NCBI GenBank assembly: GCA_035048815.1
Contig: JAUCBN010000062.1
Location: forward strand, 6,520,001 to 6,584,000
Origin: Abelmoschus esculentus
Lineage: Eukaryota; Streptophyta; Magnoliopsida; Malvales; Malvaceae
Length of the DNA stretch: 64,000 nucleotides
Reading direction: 5' to 3'
Each line of letters opens with the position of its first letter. The first letter of the stretch is position 1. Below the pieces are notes generated by a model that saw nothing but the letters and a program-made list of their open reading frames with translations, was not told the origin of the DNA and did not search any database. Below, piece after piece: positions 11,622 to 23,239 of this stretch. Made by a program: the position numbers and the translations under genes.

Positions 11622-12167
11622 TCACAGTAATATTTGGACAATGGAAGCCACCACAGCTGAAAGATCATGAACAACCTTGTTGCTACCATAAATCGGAGAC
11701 TTGGGTTGGTTTTTGAATCCCCTCCCGCAAGCGTCAGCTTCATTGGCCGCATCGGTTGCGCCATCGACGCCGAACTTGGGGTCACCTTTCGTGACGGCTT
11801 CTATAGCTTCCGGGATGTCGTACTTAACAATGGCGTTGTAGTAATCAACACACTCACGCAAGGCCGTCTTCAATTTGGGATCTTTGGTAACTTTAAGCAA
11901 CGCTGTAATCTGCCTCAGTGTTGCAGTGGCTTTGGCCTTCAGTTTATCGGCTCCGATCCTGGCTAACCCCGCTACGTCGGCTCCGGAGCATCGAGGGTCT
12001 GATCTGAGGGTGGAGACACAAAGATTGTAAAAGGGTGTCCTTTGGCAAGTAGTTTCAATCAAGTTGTCACCATTCCCATGAAGTTCCATGGCTGAAATAT
12101 GAGTAAAAGCAAAGAAAGTGAAGCAAATTGAAAGGTGAAGCAGAGGTAAATAGATGGTATTCTTCAT
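11622..12167 (-). CDS. Secreted invertase/pectin-methylesterase inhibitor family protein, probably a C/VIF
   Basis: The 181-residue single-exon product begins with a hydrophobic signal peptide (about residues 1-26, cleavage likely after THISA). The mature part has the PMEI-fold cysteine pattern: Cys41 and Cys50 form the first pair around ETTCQRTPFYNLC, and Cys106 and Cys147 the second, with an extra Cys60. The family divides into pectin methylesterase inhibitors and inhibitors of cell-wall or vacuolar invertase. Here a Pro-Lys-Phe motif at 130-132 (GDPKFGVDGA) favours invertase inhibition, because in known cell-wall invertase inhibitors this motif enters the enzyme's active site. The likely role is therefore to restrain sucrose cleavage in the apoplast or vacuole; the target is inferred. 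The length is typical and the frame has no breaks. The ATG at 12165-12167 is favoured because it starts the signal peptide and has a TATA box at a suitable distance. Confidence 0.85.
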   Translation of the reverse strand: MKNTIYLPLLHLSICFTFFAFTHISAMELHGNGDNLIETTCQRTPFYNLCVSTLRSDPRCSGADVAGLARIGADKLKAKATATLRQITALLKVTKDPKLKTALRECVDYYNAIVKYDIPEAIEAVTKGDPKFGVDGATDAANEADACGRGFKNQPKSPIYGSNKVVHDLSAVVASIVQILL

Positions 12168-12242
12168 CTTTGGGGTATTGGGACTTGGTTTGTTTGTTAC
12201 AACTTAAAAACTCTATGATTTGGAATGGGTTGGGAATAAATG

Positions 12243-12250
12243 TATTTATA
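12243..12250 (-). promoter_or_regulatory. TATA box of the inhibitor gene
   Basis: TATAAATA on the minus strand lies about 76 bases upstream of the start codon at 12167. This predicts transcription starting near 12215-12220 and a 5' leader of roughly 50 bases. No other promoter elements are claimed. Confidence 0.6.
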
Positions 12251-13440
12251 GACATGAGAATGAGTTTCATGGGAATTAGAAAATGGGTGCAAATTGTTTA
12301 CTTCTTTCTCATGTTTTAATTTGTACCTCTGCTTTAAAATAGAGAGTTTAGGGTTCAAGTAAGGTTAGGGGTTATGGTTAGGGTTTAAAGAATTACGGGT
12401 AGGGTATATTTTTTAGAGTGTAAGGTTTAGGATTTAAGACATGAAAAATAAAGGTTAAGATTAAAAAATTAAATTTTTAAAACATTTTTAAAGTAAGCAT
12501 AAAGGATTTTTACTCATTAGAAAGTGGGTTAATATTTTGATTTCTTTGATCATATAAATTGAGGGTAAATTATAAATTTTATATTTTAATTTTTTTCTCA
12601 CTCCTGATTTGGTTGTTCAAGTTTAAAAATTTTAAATTTAATTATTAAATTTTCGATTTGCTCCTAATTCGATCAATGTTGTGAAGTACTTAACGTCATT
12701 ATAACTAAACATTTATCTTTTAAAATTATAAAATGACCCCAAAATTTTATTTTTTTTTAAAGGACCCTGATTTTGATTTCTCTTTGATTTCTCAACGATA
12801 GAACATCTTCTTCAAAATTTCAACGATGAGGTGTAAAAAAAAGAAAGCAAATAATATATCTTAATTCCAGATCGATAGAATGATGGATATTGTAAATCAG
12901 AGTAATTAGGGGTTTTTTACATTTTTAAGGTTTGGATTGAATTTTGTCAGTCTTAAAATGATTTTTTTAAAAAATATAAACTCATAAGAGTGATAGACGA
13001 AGATATAAAAATATAAAACTTGTAAAATATATGTAACATACATAAAGTGAAAAGGTGTCTTATCTCTTATCTTTTCTTATGATGTCCAAAAGCTAAGAAA
13101 ATATCAACACTAACAATAATGTAATAATTGATGTTTTAATATATAATTTGATATAATATTTATATCAAATAATTTTTTATTTGTATATTAAAGAATTTAA
13201 ATATAATCAATTTTATATTTTTATAATAATATCAATCCAACAAAATTCAAGAGAAAATATAATTTTTTTTTATAAAAACGTGTGAGAAAGGAGGTAAAAT
13301 AAATTTCGTTATTCAAAAGACTACGTAATTTGATGTTATCTTTTTTGCTTTCATCATGTGACCAATAATGGAGATGGAATCAATGTTTAGGGAACAAGAC
13401 GTCCAAGAACAAAATTTTCTTCAAAAGTATACAGGAAGTA
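12251..13440. other. Upstream region of the inhibitor gene, otherwise AT-rich
   Basis: The first few hundred bases should hold the inhibitor promoter. TTAGGG/GGTTTA words at about 12345-12430 look superficially telomere-like but do not form a repeat array. No further gene, RNA or matched element ends were found. Confidence 0.35.
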
Positions 13441-13660
13441 GGGCGTAATGAGGGAAAAATAGAAAAAGAAAATGATGTATTTCAGGAATTATTTAGGAAA
13501 ATTGGATGATTGTAGAAATTTGGGAAAGTCTCAGAAACTAACAACTATTTAACTTTTTTTTTTCATTTGGGACAAAAATGAAAGGATTTAAAATGACATT
13601 GATTAAAATGAAGTTTTTCAGAAGCTATCCCTTTAAGTGAAACAAAGTGTTTATGCTTTA
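13441..13660 (-). repeat. Dispersed repeat, inverted relative to 23240-23450
   Basis: Read on the minus strand, this block gives CACTTAAAGGGATAGCTTCT and, further on, AATAATTCCTGAAATACATC. Close variants occur in the same order on the plus strand at about 23256 and 23427. The two copies are probably fragments of one element family; type and ends are unknown. Confidence 0.4.
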
Positions 13661-13666
13661 ATTACA

Positions 13667-14763
13667 AGGCAAACTACTGTGATAGTCACTTTCATTTACC
13701 CTAGTATACTTTTAATCACTGATTTTGAAAAATGACCAGTAAAATCATTATCGTTTTTGAGATGTAAAGTTTTAGTCACTCCAACTTTAAGTGTCGTTAA
13801 ATATTGACGAAAAGATGATCTGGCATAATAAAAAATAATAAATTACTTATACTTTTGTTTCATCTTTAATTTGGCTCTAAAAAATTTAAAACTTTATATT
13901 TTAACCATATTTCCCAAAAAACCTAACCCTAACCCTTATCCCAAACCCCAAAATCCTCACCCCAAAAAATGTTGCATAATCTTAGGCTCTAACAAATCTG
14001 AAAATAGTCCAACCTGATTGCAGAACAATGATTTCTAGGGATGTCAACGGGTCGGGTCGGGTTTTTGGCCACCCCGACCCGACCCGACCTCAATGTATAT
14101 TTCTCTCGATTCAATCCAATCCAAAATAATAAAATGTATAACCCGAACCTGACCCAAACCCGAAAAATAATATAAAACCCGGTTAAACCCAACCCGACCC
14201 TAGAAAATTTAATAAAAAATATTATATATTATATATAAAAATAAAATAAAAATATATAAATATATTGGGTTGGGTAGGATATGGGATTTTTCACCCTCAA
14301 CCCCGACCTGACCCGAACAAGATTTTTTTAATAAAAAAATCTACCCCGATCGGGTCAGGTTGGATCGAAACCCGACGAGAACGGTTAAATTGTCATTTCT
14401 AATGATTTCCCACCATTAACAATCCTACCGCAAATAATGAACTTATATAATTGATTTAGGGTTTGGGAAAAAAGTTAGGGTAAGGTTTTTTTTGAAAGAT
14501 GATAAAAATATAAAATTTAAAATTTTTCAGAGTCAAATTAAAGATGAAACAAAAGTATAATAATAGTTTAAGGACTATTTAAATAATTTATTATTTTTTA
14601 TTGTGTCAGATCATCTTTTCGTCATTATTTAACGACACTTAACGTTGGAGTGACCAAAACTTTACTCTCCGAAAACGATAGTGACCTTACTGATCGTTTT
14701 TCAAAATCGGTAACTAAAAGTATACTGAGAGTAAACGAGAGTGACTAACGCAATAGTTTATCC
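13667..14763. mobile_element. Mutator-like MITE, related to 2045-3963
   Basis: The left end (AGGCAAACTACTGTGATAGT) and right end (inverted GGATAAACTATTGCGTTAGT) match the termini of the 2045-3963 element and continue inward with similarity to its terminal repeats. The 9-bp target duplication is TTAATTACA at 13658-13666 and TTAATTATA at 14764-14772, one mismatch. The interior is shorter than in the other copy and is interrupted by the hAT-like MITE at 14036-14401. Confidence 0.75.
14036..14401. mobile_element. hAT-like MITE, 366 bp, nested in a Mutator-like MITE
   Basis: A perfect 8-bp target duplication, ATGATTTC, lies at 14028-14035 and 14402-14409. The element starts TAGGGATGTCAACGGGTCGG and ends TTGTCATTTCTA, giving imperfect inverted termini. 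The interior is packed with GGGTCGGGTCGG and CCCGACCCGACC words. It has no coding capacity and is younger than the element around it. Confidence 0.8.
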
Positions 14764-15030
14764 TTAATTATATTATTGCTTGAACTATAAATATATTGTA
14801 AAACTTTGAAAATTTGTAATTTTGTGCTAAGATTTCTGGGTGAGATAATTTTTTTTCATTTTTATCCCGAAAAATATTGTTTTGGCTTCAAATTTTAAAA
14901 TTTTAGTTTTAATTAGTAATTTTAATTTTTTGACTTTGATTTTTATTCTTGTCGGACTTAAAATTTGATTTTTTTTTATAGATGAATGTATAAATATTTA
15001 CAAGGATTTTATTTTATGGGTAATTATTTC

Positions 15031-15358
15031 ACACAAGCAATAGAAATAAATTTTTTACAAGTGTCTTAGTTGTAGGGTTTACTGTTAGATTTTAGAGTTT
15101 AGATTTAGTGATTCAAAATTGGTGACTTGTGGTTAAAATTTAGGGTTTTAGATTAGAATTTAGAGTTTATAGATTAAAACATAAATCTCTAACCATAATA
15201 CCCTAAATTTTTACCTCAACATCTAAATCCTAAATTTTAATAACAAACCTTATATTCTAAAACCCTTAACATAAACCCCTAACATTTAAACCCTAAATTA
15301 AAATCCTAACCTTAAAATTAATTCATTTAGAGAAAATTTTTATTTTTATCGCTCGTGT
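15031..15358. repeat. Probable MITE with telomere-like words
   Basis: ACACAAGCAATAGAAATAAA at the left is matched inverted by the right end (ACACGAGCGATAAAAATAAA). Between them are many TTTAGGGTTT-like words on the left and AACCCTAAA-like words on the right, so the block could fold on itself. No clear target duplication is visible. Confidence 0.5.
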
Positions 15359-15483
15359 ATTGAATATAAATCCATATTTATTTTATATATTATTATCCTA
15401 TACATTGGTTGCAGAACGAGCAAGGTTATTTAGGAGTTTAAGAATTTAATTTAGTGTTTAGATGTTAAGTGTTTAGGTAGTAG

Positions 15484-17742
15484 TGTAACATCCCGAACTC
15501 GGATGTCACATTTGGACCACAAGTCCAACCCGTTCTCATGAAATTTTTTGTATTTTAAGTCAAAATCCAAATCATATCATCCAACGTGGAATATAATTAA
15601 AAATGATATTAGATACCAAAAGTAGTTTAACAAATCCAAAATAGTATAAGATCTCCAAGTACAAGTTTAACAAAACATTTGACCAGTATAATTTAAAAAT
15701 AGAGTTACAATTACAACAAAGGGTACAATGAATACATAGACCACTAATCTAACAATTGTACTCTACCAACCAGTCAATGCTGAAGTCCCGCGATGATGGT
15801 GCTCTGCCATGTCCTTCCGTCCGTCCGTCTACTTACTTACCTATGCACGAAAACACATTCTGAAACGCTAAGATATTAAAGCTCAATGGGTACGCAACCT
15901 ATCAACTGTGATTCAAGTGAATCATAATTATGCACATGCTATACGAGAATATGATGACATGGTATGAAATATTGACACTATCGTAATCGCCTAAATATAT
16001 GATATGGAAAACACAACCAAAGCATAAAATAATTAATTTAGAAGTGAAGCCCAATGCCAAACCGACGCTTAGAGACTTACCCAACCTAAAATCTAACATC
16101 GGGCTGCTCGGTATCTCTCTACGAGCTAATATACTCTGAATCTCGCATCGAGTCTTCACTCGGAATCTCACATCGAGTGGGGCTCGAAATCTCATATCGA
16201 GCAAAGTCATCACCCGGAATCTCACATCGGATGACCTTTAATACATAACCTGGAATCTCACATCGAATGACCTTCATTGTGTTGCAACACTCTCACTAGG
16301 TATCCAGATCCCACCAAACAAAGATTTAAACCACACAAGATGATCCATCAAGGATCCCTATACCAATCTATATAACAACCAATCCAAAAACTAAGCATAC
16401 AAGGCATAATCATCATATCATCATCAAAGATACCAAATCCAAGTATTAATATTCATTTTATAGCTTAATTAAATCATAGGAACCCATAACATAAATTATT
16501 GAACCTTAAAACTCAAACCTTAAAAACTTGGGCATATTGCTCTATCGGTACTGGTACAGACCCCTACCGTATTGATACCCCTTTTAGGCGTACTGATCCA
16601 CACTTGCGTATCGGTAGTAACTTTATATTCGATGCAAATTAACTAACATTGCATATTGATACGCTTACCTAGAGTATCGATACCCAGTATTAGTATTATA
16701 TATTGAGTACTATTCCCAAGTCAGTACCAATACACCACTTGACGTATCGATATCAAAAGTGTTCACTGGGATTTAAATTATCGACCCCGTATCGGTATGC
16801 CCCATGTTCATACCGATAACCCTGAGAGGAATTTCCTATCTTACTAGAAGGGTGTTTCGGTACTTAAGCCTATGTACCGGTATCGAAGCCTAGAAAACAC
16901 AATCTAGAGCTCGAAATTCCCATGTTTTAGCACCAAATGTAATCCTATCAATCTAGAAACTTTTCTATAAATTATTGAGAGTATTTAGGTGAGTTTCTAC
17001 TCCATTTTAACCCAAATTAGTGCCCATATAATAAATCACCATTGATGCACTCAAGCTCTAAACTTCTATCATAATTCAACATATATCAATCAAACATTCA
17101 TATAAAGATTATGCACATGAATAACATAGGATTTGGAAGTTTAACAACCTCTAAAACGAGCTGAAGAAACCACTCTCCCAACCCTTCTAACTTTCTTCTT
17201 GCCTAAACTTGAAGAAGGCCCTCCTTGTTCCCTCACTACAAGAGAAGATTACTATTCTATTAAGCTGATAAAAAGGAGCTAAAACATAATACTAAACACC
17301 ATTTGAGCTTCTCACAACATCATCCCATTCTTCCCTAAAACCTCCCTCAAAATCTCAACCTCCAACGTTTTAAACTATACATACCTTGGTAAATAGATCA
17401 CTTTGAGCTGAAGAAACCTTCCTCTAACCACTAAACATGATTCTACCAGCTAACACTCAAAAACCTTACCCTTGATGATGGATTTGGGAAAGAAAATGGC
17501 TATGGGGAAGAAGGGAAGAAAATAAAGAGAGGTGATCTCATTCACCGCGCAATGTAGAAAAATCAACCCCTTTACCCTTCTTAAAACATACCATTTAGTC
17601 AATTACCAAACTAATCCAAGTCATCCTCGAAGCCCAAGCCCAACTATAACCCTATAAGACCAAAAAAGCCTTCAAGGCCCAAACACGATGGCCATGCCTC
17701 GAGTTAACCTGACACCGAGAACTGAAACCCAAGTCGTGACGA
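15484..17742 (-). repeat. 3' LTR of the Tekay/Del-type element
   Basis: The outer edge on the plus strand is TGTAACATCCCGAACTCGG, and the inner edge abuts the polypurine tract. The block near 17553-17742 is repeated in the 5' LTR remnant at 22750-22935 in the same orientation. A cluster of GTATCGATAC-like words lies at about 16540-16890. Length about 2.26 kb. Confidence 0.65.
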
Positions 17743-17758
17743 CTCTCCCCTCCTTAAA
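17743..17758 (-). other. Polypurine tract
   Basis: Minus strand TTTAAGGAGGGGAGAG directly precedes the 3' LTR and follows the end of the pol relic. This is where second-strand priming would occur in this family. Confidence 0.7.
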
Positions 17759-17774
17759 GAAAATTTCATCCTCG

Positions 17775-19985
17775 AAATTTATGTGGGGGAAACAAGTACG
17801 GATAAAGCTTCCTCATGTCCACTTCAACCTCCCACATAGCCTCTTTGACTCCGTGGTTTCTCCAAAGCATCTTAACTAGGGGTATACACTTGTTTCGTAA
17901 CTCTTTGACTCCTTTGTCGAGCACTCTTACCGGCTCCTCCTCTTAGGTTAAATCCTTATTAACCTCAATATTATCGGGTGACAAAACATGTGAATGTTCT
18001 GAACGATAATGCCTGAACATTGACACGTGGAACATATTATGGATGCATGCCAAGTCCGGAGGTAAAGTTAACCGATAAGTCACTGGTCTAACTCTCTCAA
18101 GTACCTTATACGGTCCGATAAACCTTAGATTCAACTTGCTTTTCCTTCCAAACTCGATTATCCCTTTCCAAAGTGACACCTTAAGGAAAACTTTCTTTCT
18201 AAGCTCATACTCGATATGCTTCTGTCTCTTATCCATGTAAGACTTTTGGCGATCAAACACCACTTGCAACCTTTCCTTGATGATCTGAACCTTGTCTTAT
18301 ATTTGCTTAACTAGATCGGATCCCACAATCCTTCTTTCATTAAGCTCGATCCAACACAAGGGTGTCCTGCACTTGTGCCCATACAACGCCTTAAACGGTG
18401 CCACCTTGATACTAGATTGATAGTTGTTGTAAGCAAACTTAATAAACGATAGTTTTTCTTCCCATATACCCTAGAAGTACATAACACAACAATGAAGCAT
18501 GTCCTCAAGAATGTGAATGACTTATTTAGATTGACCATCGGTTTGTGGATGGAAAGTTGTACTGAAATACAACCTGGTGTTCAAAGCATTGTGGATTTTT
18601 TGTAAAAGCCTTGTTGTGAACTGTGGGTCCTTATTTGATATGATTGAGGATGGAACTCCATGCAATATCATGATCTTCTTGATGTACAACTGAGCTAACC
18701 TTTTTAAACTTAAGTTTCTGCAAATGGGCAAAAAGTGAGCAAACTTGGTCAACTATAACCCATATAGCATCATGCTTCATTTGCGTCAAAGGCAACCCTA
18801 TAACAAAGTCAATGGTGACTCTATACCACTTTCATTGTAGAATCTGGATAGGCTGAAGTAAACCCGAAGGAACCTGATGTTCCGTCTTCACTTGTTGACA
18901 AGCCAAACACCTTGTTACAAACTCTGAGATATCCTTCTTCATACATGGCCACCAATAGAAAGGTTTAAGATCTTGATATATCTTGTTACTTTCTATATGA
19001 AAGGTATAAGGGTTATGGTGTGCCTCTCTCATGATACAATCATTCAGATCCTCTATGGTGGGAACACACAAATATCCTTTGAAGTACAAGTACCCATTGT
19101 CTCATACCTTAAAGTCCGTAAGCTCACCTCTCTGAACTCCTCTATCTGAGCTACCAAGTCCTTATCCAACACTTGGGTCATGTTTATCTCCTGTACCAGC
19201 ATGAGTTCCACTCGAACCTCGGCTAAAAGTCCACCATCATTTGTTATCCTCAAACGAGTGAACGTAACTCTTAATTCCATCATAGACTTTCGACTAAAAG
19301 TATCCGCCATAATATTTTCCTTACACATATGATACTCAATTATGCAGTCATAGTCCTTTAGCAATTGTATCCAGCGATGTTGTCTCAAGTTCATCTCTTT
19401 TTGAATAAGCAAATACTTTAATCTCTTGTGATTCTTGTAGATGTAACATTTCTCCCCATAAAGATAATGTTTCCATATATTCAACGCGAAGATGACTGTA
19501 TCAAGATCTAGATCATGGGCAAGGTAGTTCTATTCATGCATTTTGAGTTGCCATGAGGCATAGGTAAACACCTTTCTATCTTACATAGGAACACACCATA
19601 GGCCATTCAATGATGCGTCACTAAACATAACGTAGTCCTTTCTTGATTCCGATTAAATAACAACTGGTGCCTCGGTAAGATAAGCCTTTAACTGCTCAAA
19701 ACACTATTTTATTCTCTCGTTCCAAAAAAAGGAACTTCCTTTCGCAACAACTTGGTTAACAGTCCCGTCAATATTGAGAAACCCTTCATGAAACGCCGAT
19801 AATATCTCACAAGTCCAAGAAAACTATGGACTTTAGAGACATTTCTAGAAGGTTTCCACTCTACTATAGCTTGGATCTTTTGAGGGTCAACATAGAACCC
19901 GTTGGCCATTATGATGTGACCCAAAAACGTTACCTACGAAATTCAAAACTCACACTTTTGGAATTTTGAATAATAGTCTCAATTC
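17775..19985 (-). pseudogene. Decayed Ty3/gypsy pol: reverse transcriptase end, RNase H, integrase, chromodomain-like tail
   Basis: Several minus-strand frames together give pol in order. The reverse-transcriptase end is at 19709-19985 (VTFLGH, then FLGLVRYYRRF), with tryptophan positions of the KCEFW motif region now stop codons. RNase H is at 19053-19484 (HRWIQLLKDYDCIIEYH, ADTFSRKS). The integrase zinc finger is at 18832-19089 (H..H..CLAC) and the integrase core at 18522-18752, including the tail motif FHPQTDGQSK. The integrase C-terminus is at 17943-18269 (RFIGPYKVLERV, FHVSMFRHY). Past a stop, the tail near 17800-17940 reads EEEPVRVLD then VKMLWRNHGVKEAMWE, as in Tekay/Del chromodomains. 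Frameshifts and nonsense codons break it at many points. Nothing upstream of the late reverse transcriptase is recognisable. Confidence 0.8.
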
Positions 19986-20589
19986 AGTTCTTCATTTTCA
20001 AATGAATATCGTTCGAATAAGGATATCCTTTTGGATAAGAAAATACATTTCTTTTAAATACGAGTTTGAATAAGACGTCTAGTTACATTATGAAACCTTA
20101 ACTCATATTTTGAAGAAATATAAATTCTGCTCTAGAAGGTTTGAACACATGATATATTATTATCTGGTAAATTTTAAGGTCTATCCTATTAGGCTCCATT
20201 AATTAAATAATTAAGTTCCTATTAAATTATTAATTTTCCAAGTGTATTATGGTAACAACCAAACGATTGGACACTACCATCTAGACACTTAGAGAAATTA
20301 ATAATACTATTCGTGATTCTAATTGTTTACCTAATTAATTTTATTTATGCTAACCTTAGTTTTTTTTTATCATTTTCTAAGTTAAAATGGAACATCAAAT
20401 GTGATATCGAAATACACTCTTGGTCAACATCTTAGTACGTCAAAACACCGACCAACTTTGTGCATCCAAGGTATATAATTAAATAAATCATCTCTTGCTA
20501 CAAGTATTTTTCCTATTTAAAAAATATTTAATTAAAAACACTAGTCCTAGAAGGCTCTAATTTAATTAGCTAAGTTTGAATTAGGTGTT
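19986..20589. other. Unassigned sequence inside the chromovirus
   Basis: The reverse-transcriptase similarity stops here. The sequence is AT-rich with no convincing reading frame and could be another inserted LTR fragment. No ends were found. Confidence 0.3.
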
Positions 20590-22749
20590 TTTTGGGTGTT
20601 TAATTGTGTTATTTTATTACCCTTTTTACTCATGATTATTTTCATACTTAAGCATATAATTAGTTGTATTTCATTAATTTCATGCATTTTCATTTGATTT
20701 CCTTAGTTGTCATTTTTATTTCTTGTGTTGGTTGAATTATATGAAAAAAAAATATTACCTTGGTGTATTTCCATGTTTGTAGGATTCATTCCTTGATGAG
20801 GAGCTACTAAATTGGAAAGAAATTAGTGAAGATAAGGTCAATGGGAGAAGACGTGGAAAGAGTTGGAGATTAGAGCAAAGAAGGAAATATGTGATAGGAA
20901 TCAAATGAGAAATAGAAATATTTTTTATGATTATTTTTCAAATCAATTTTATCTTATCATGTAAGTTACCCAAACGAATTAGATTTGGGAGAATTAGATT
21001 CATGAAACGAATAGCATGGTTTGATCCAAGTGCGTGAGAACTAATCCGGCTTAGGGATAAGTGCAGGATTTCAAGGCTAATAGAAGCGCAAGAAAGTCAT
21101 TGTACACCTTTTATTAATGCATGGATGTATCGTCAAAGGTTGTGCAATTAATAGAGTCTCGGGTTAGAGATAACAAGAACCACTAAAGAACGCTTTGCCG
21201 AACCTTGAGGATAATCTCTCAAATTGCCTAAGCAATTTCCTTAGTTGCAATTGCCCAACCATTCGATGAACTGACTAGGCAATCTGATTAAGACTAATTT
21301 TTGGAATAATTGAGTGGTGCGAGCACCGACTTGCAAGGAAGAATTCATTCGTCCATCATTCCATAATTTAGGATAACCCAGCCAAATCTCTCTTATTGAT
21401 TACTCCAATTTATTTAATTGCTTATTCTATTTATTTATTTTAATTAACTCAATTCTATAAACCATTTGTATCTTTATTTTCAGTACGAGAAATTAGATTC
21501 CAGAAGGAGCACCAATCCCTGTGGAGACGATAACTATCTATACTATAACTTGAAATGTGTACACTTGCAAGGATTTGCGAAACACTTAAAACACGCAACA
21601 AGTTTTTGGCGCTGTTGTCGGGGATTGACAATACTGACTTCGTTTTTAGCTCCTTGCATTTTATTTTATTTCTTTTAAGTTTTTATTTCTCTTTCGGATT
21701 CATGGAATTTACCACCTCCGAACAACACTCCACAGTATTTTTCGGCCACTGCCCTTGACCTTCGATCATCATCTTTTTGAACGTCAGACACTTATTTCCA
21801 TCCCCGATAACCATACCCGAACCCTAGAAACCTCTCATAATCAGTCGGAAATCGTCATTTATCATGATTTAACTCTAAAAAATACTGAATTTCACCTGAA
21901 ACACCTCAGATCTAACCCTAATCTACCTGGATTCAGGAGAACCCTCCCAACTTCCCCAAACTTAAACCTAAACCAACCGAAATCTAAACCTAATCCTGGA
22001 TTCAAGTGAATCCTCCCCACATCACCCGAACCTAACCTAAAACACTCACTGGAACCAGCTTCTTCGCTCTCTCTCCTACCGAAACTAAGTATAATCAATG
22101 AAGACTCCTATTTTGATCTAGAAACTCTAGAAGCTAACCTATATGTGTATTTCAGTATAAATCTAGCTTATATCTAGTATTTTTTACAAGAAACTATGAG
22201 AAAAAGGTATAGGATTACTTTCCGAATGCTCTGGTGGTCTTCGACAATTGTTCCTGGCATCCCTCGAACTTTTGGTTGTCTTCTCTGATTTTTCTTTGTG
22301 ACTTTCGGCTTCCCAAAAGTAGGTAAGGATTTTCCTTATCTCTTTTTGTGTAATTATGAGGATATTATGGTTTAATGTTTATGTTTCTCTTTTTTTGACA
22401 GGTCAGTAATGCCCTCAACTTTCTCATTCCTCTATTTATAATAATCCAGAATTGCATCAATAATCCTTGTATTTGAGATAGGGGCTAATCAGAGCATGCC
22501 ACGTGGCAGAGTCTTAGCGGGTCATGTGTTTCTTTGGGATTACTACCCGTTTTGGAGATTATTTGGGCGGAAAAGGTCTCAAATAAAGGCCTTTAAGATT
22601 TGTAATGAGCTTTTATGATATCATAAGGAAAATAAGAAGAATTTGAATGCAAATGGACTTTAAAATTGAACTTTTTATTTATTTATTTATTTATTATATG
22701 TAATATTTATATTTATTTATTTATCTTGACCTTATTTATAATTTTATTA
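20590..22749 (+). mobile_element. Athila-like LTR element fragment inside the chromovirus
   Basis: ACACGCAACA ends at 21600, followed by AGTTT and then TGGCGCTGTTGTCGGGGA at 21607-21624. This is the same LTR-end and tRNA-Asp-type primer-binding arrangement as in the complex at 42868-61103, with two changes from the consensus. Upstream phrases (GAATTAGATTCATGAAACG, ACTAATCCGGCTTAGGGATA) recall the corresponding part of those LTRs. Downstream, 21625-22200 is a leader or short gag-like region without a clear frame, and 22200-22749 is unassigned. The left boundary is approximate. Confidence 0.45.
21607..21624 (+). other. Primer-binding site (tRNA-Asp type), degenerate
   Basis: TGGCGCTGTTGTCGGGGA differs by two C-to-T changes from TGGCGCCGTTGCCGGGGA, which is seen intact at 48387-48404 and complements the 3' end of plant tRNA-Asp. 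Confidence 0.65.
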
Positions 22750-22935
22750 AACCTGAAAAAATTAGTCCCTTTATCCTTCATAAAACATCTCATTTAGCCA
22801 ATTACCAAACTACCATAAAACCATCCATCAAGCTCTAGCCCAACTATAACCCTATAAGCTAAAAAAATCTTCAAGACCCAAACACAATACAAATGTCTCG
22901 GATTAACTCGACACCAAGTCTCGAAGGTCGTGATA
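22750..22935 (-). repeat. 5' LTR remnant of the Tekay/Del-type element
   Basis: The sequence from AAACATCTCATTTAGCCAAT to GGTCGTGATA parallels 17580-17742 in the 3' LTR, including CCCAACTATAACCCTATAAG in both. Only the outer 190 bases of the LTR survive. The 5-bp target duplication AGTAG follows at 22936. Confidence 0.7.
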
Positions 22936-23239
22936 AGTAGAGTTTAAAATTTAAGATTTATTATATTTTAAGATTTGAATTATGAGTTTTAAAATTTAAA
23001 TTAAGTTTTAATTTAAAAATAAAAATACTTACATAAAAAAATTGCACCAACAATATAGAAAATATTGACGTTTATTTTTATTTCAAATCACTATCTAAAC
23101 AGATTAATTTTTATATAAAATTTCAACGCATAGTTTCACGTCAAACTTTCTTAATATTTTTATTTTGGGTCAATGTAATTTTATTTTACTTTTCAAGGTT
23201 CTACAATATAATTTTAGTTCAAACAATAATATGATTAAA

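Larger units (their letters stand above)
15484..22935 (-). mobile_element. Old Tekay/Del-type chromovirus (Ty3/gypsy), minus strand, decayed
   Basis: The element is bounded by AGTAG at 15479-15483 and 22936-22940, a perfect 5-bp target duplication. In its own sense it has a 5' LTR remnant (22750-22935), a decayed pol region (17775-19985), a polypurine tract (17743-17758) and a nearly full 3' LTR (15484-17742). The pol relic ends in a chromodomain-like tail, which places it among chromoviruses. Gag, protease and the front of reverse transcriptase are missing. DNA at 19986-22749 in their place includes an Athila-like LTR fragment. It is clearly inactive. Confidence 0.7.

Noticed and set aside
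12345..12430. TTAGGG/GGTTTA words resembling a telomeric repeat
   Set aside because: Irregular and too few; no array.
17230..17245. CACTACAAGAG resembling a CACTA transposon terminus
   Set aside because: Single occurrence with no inverted partner or 3-bp duplication.
21755..22098. Overlapping plus and minus frames after the Athila-like primer site
   Set aside because: Both are Pro/Asn- or Gly-rich readings of a low-complexity leader (repeated CCTAACCTAAA words); neither has a gag motif.
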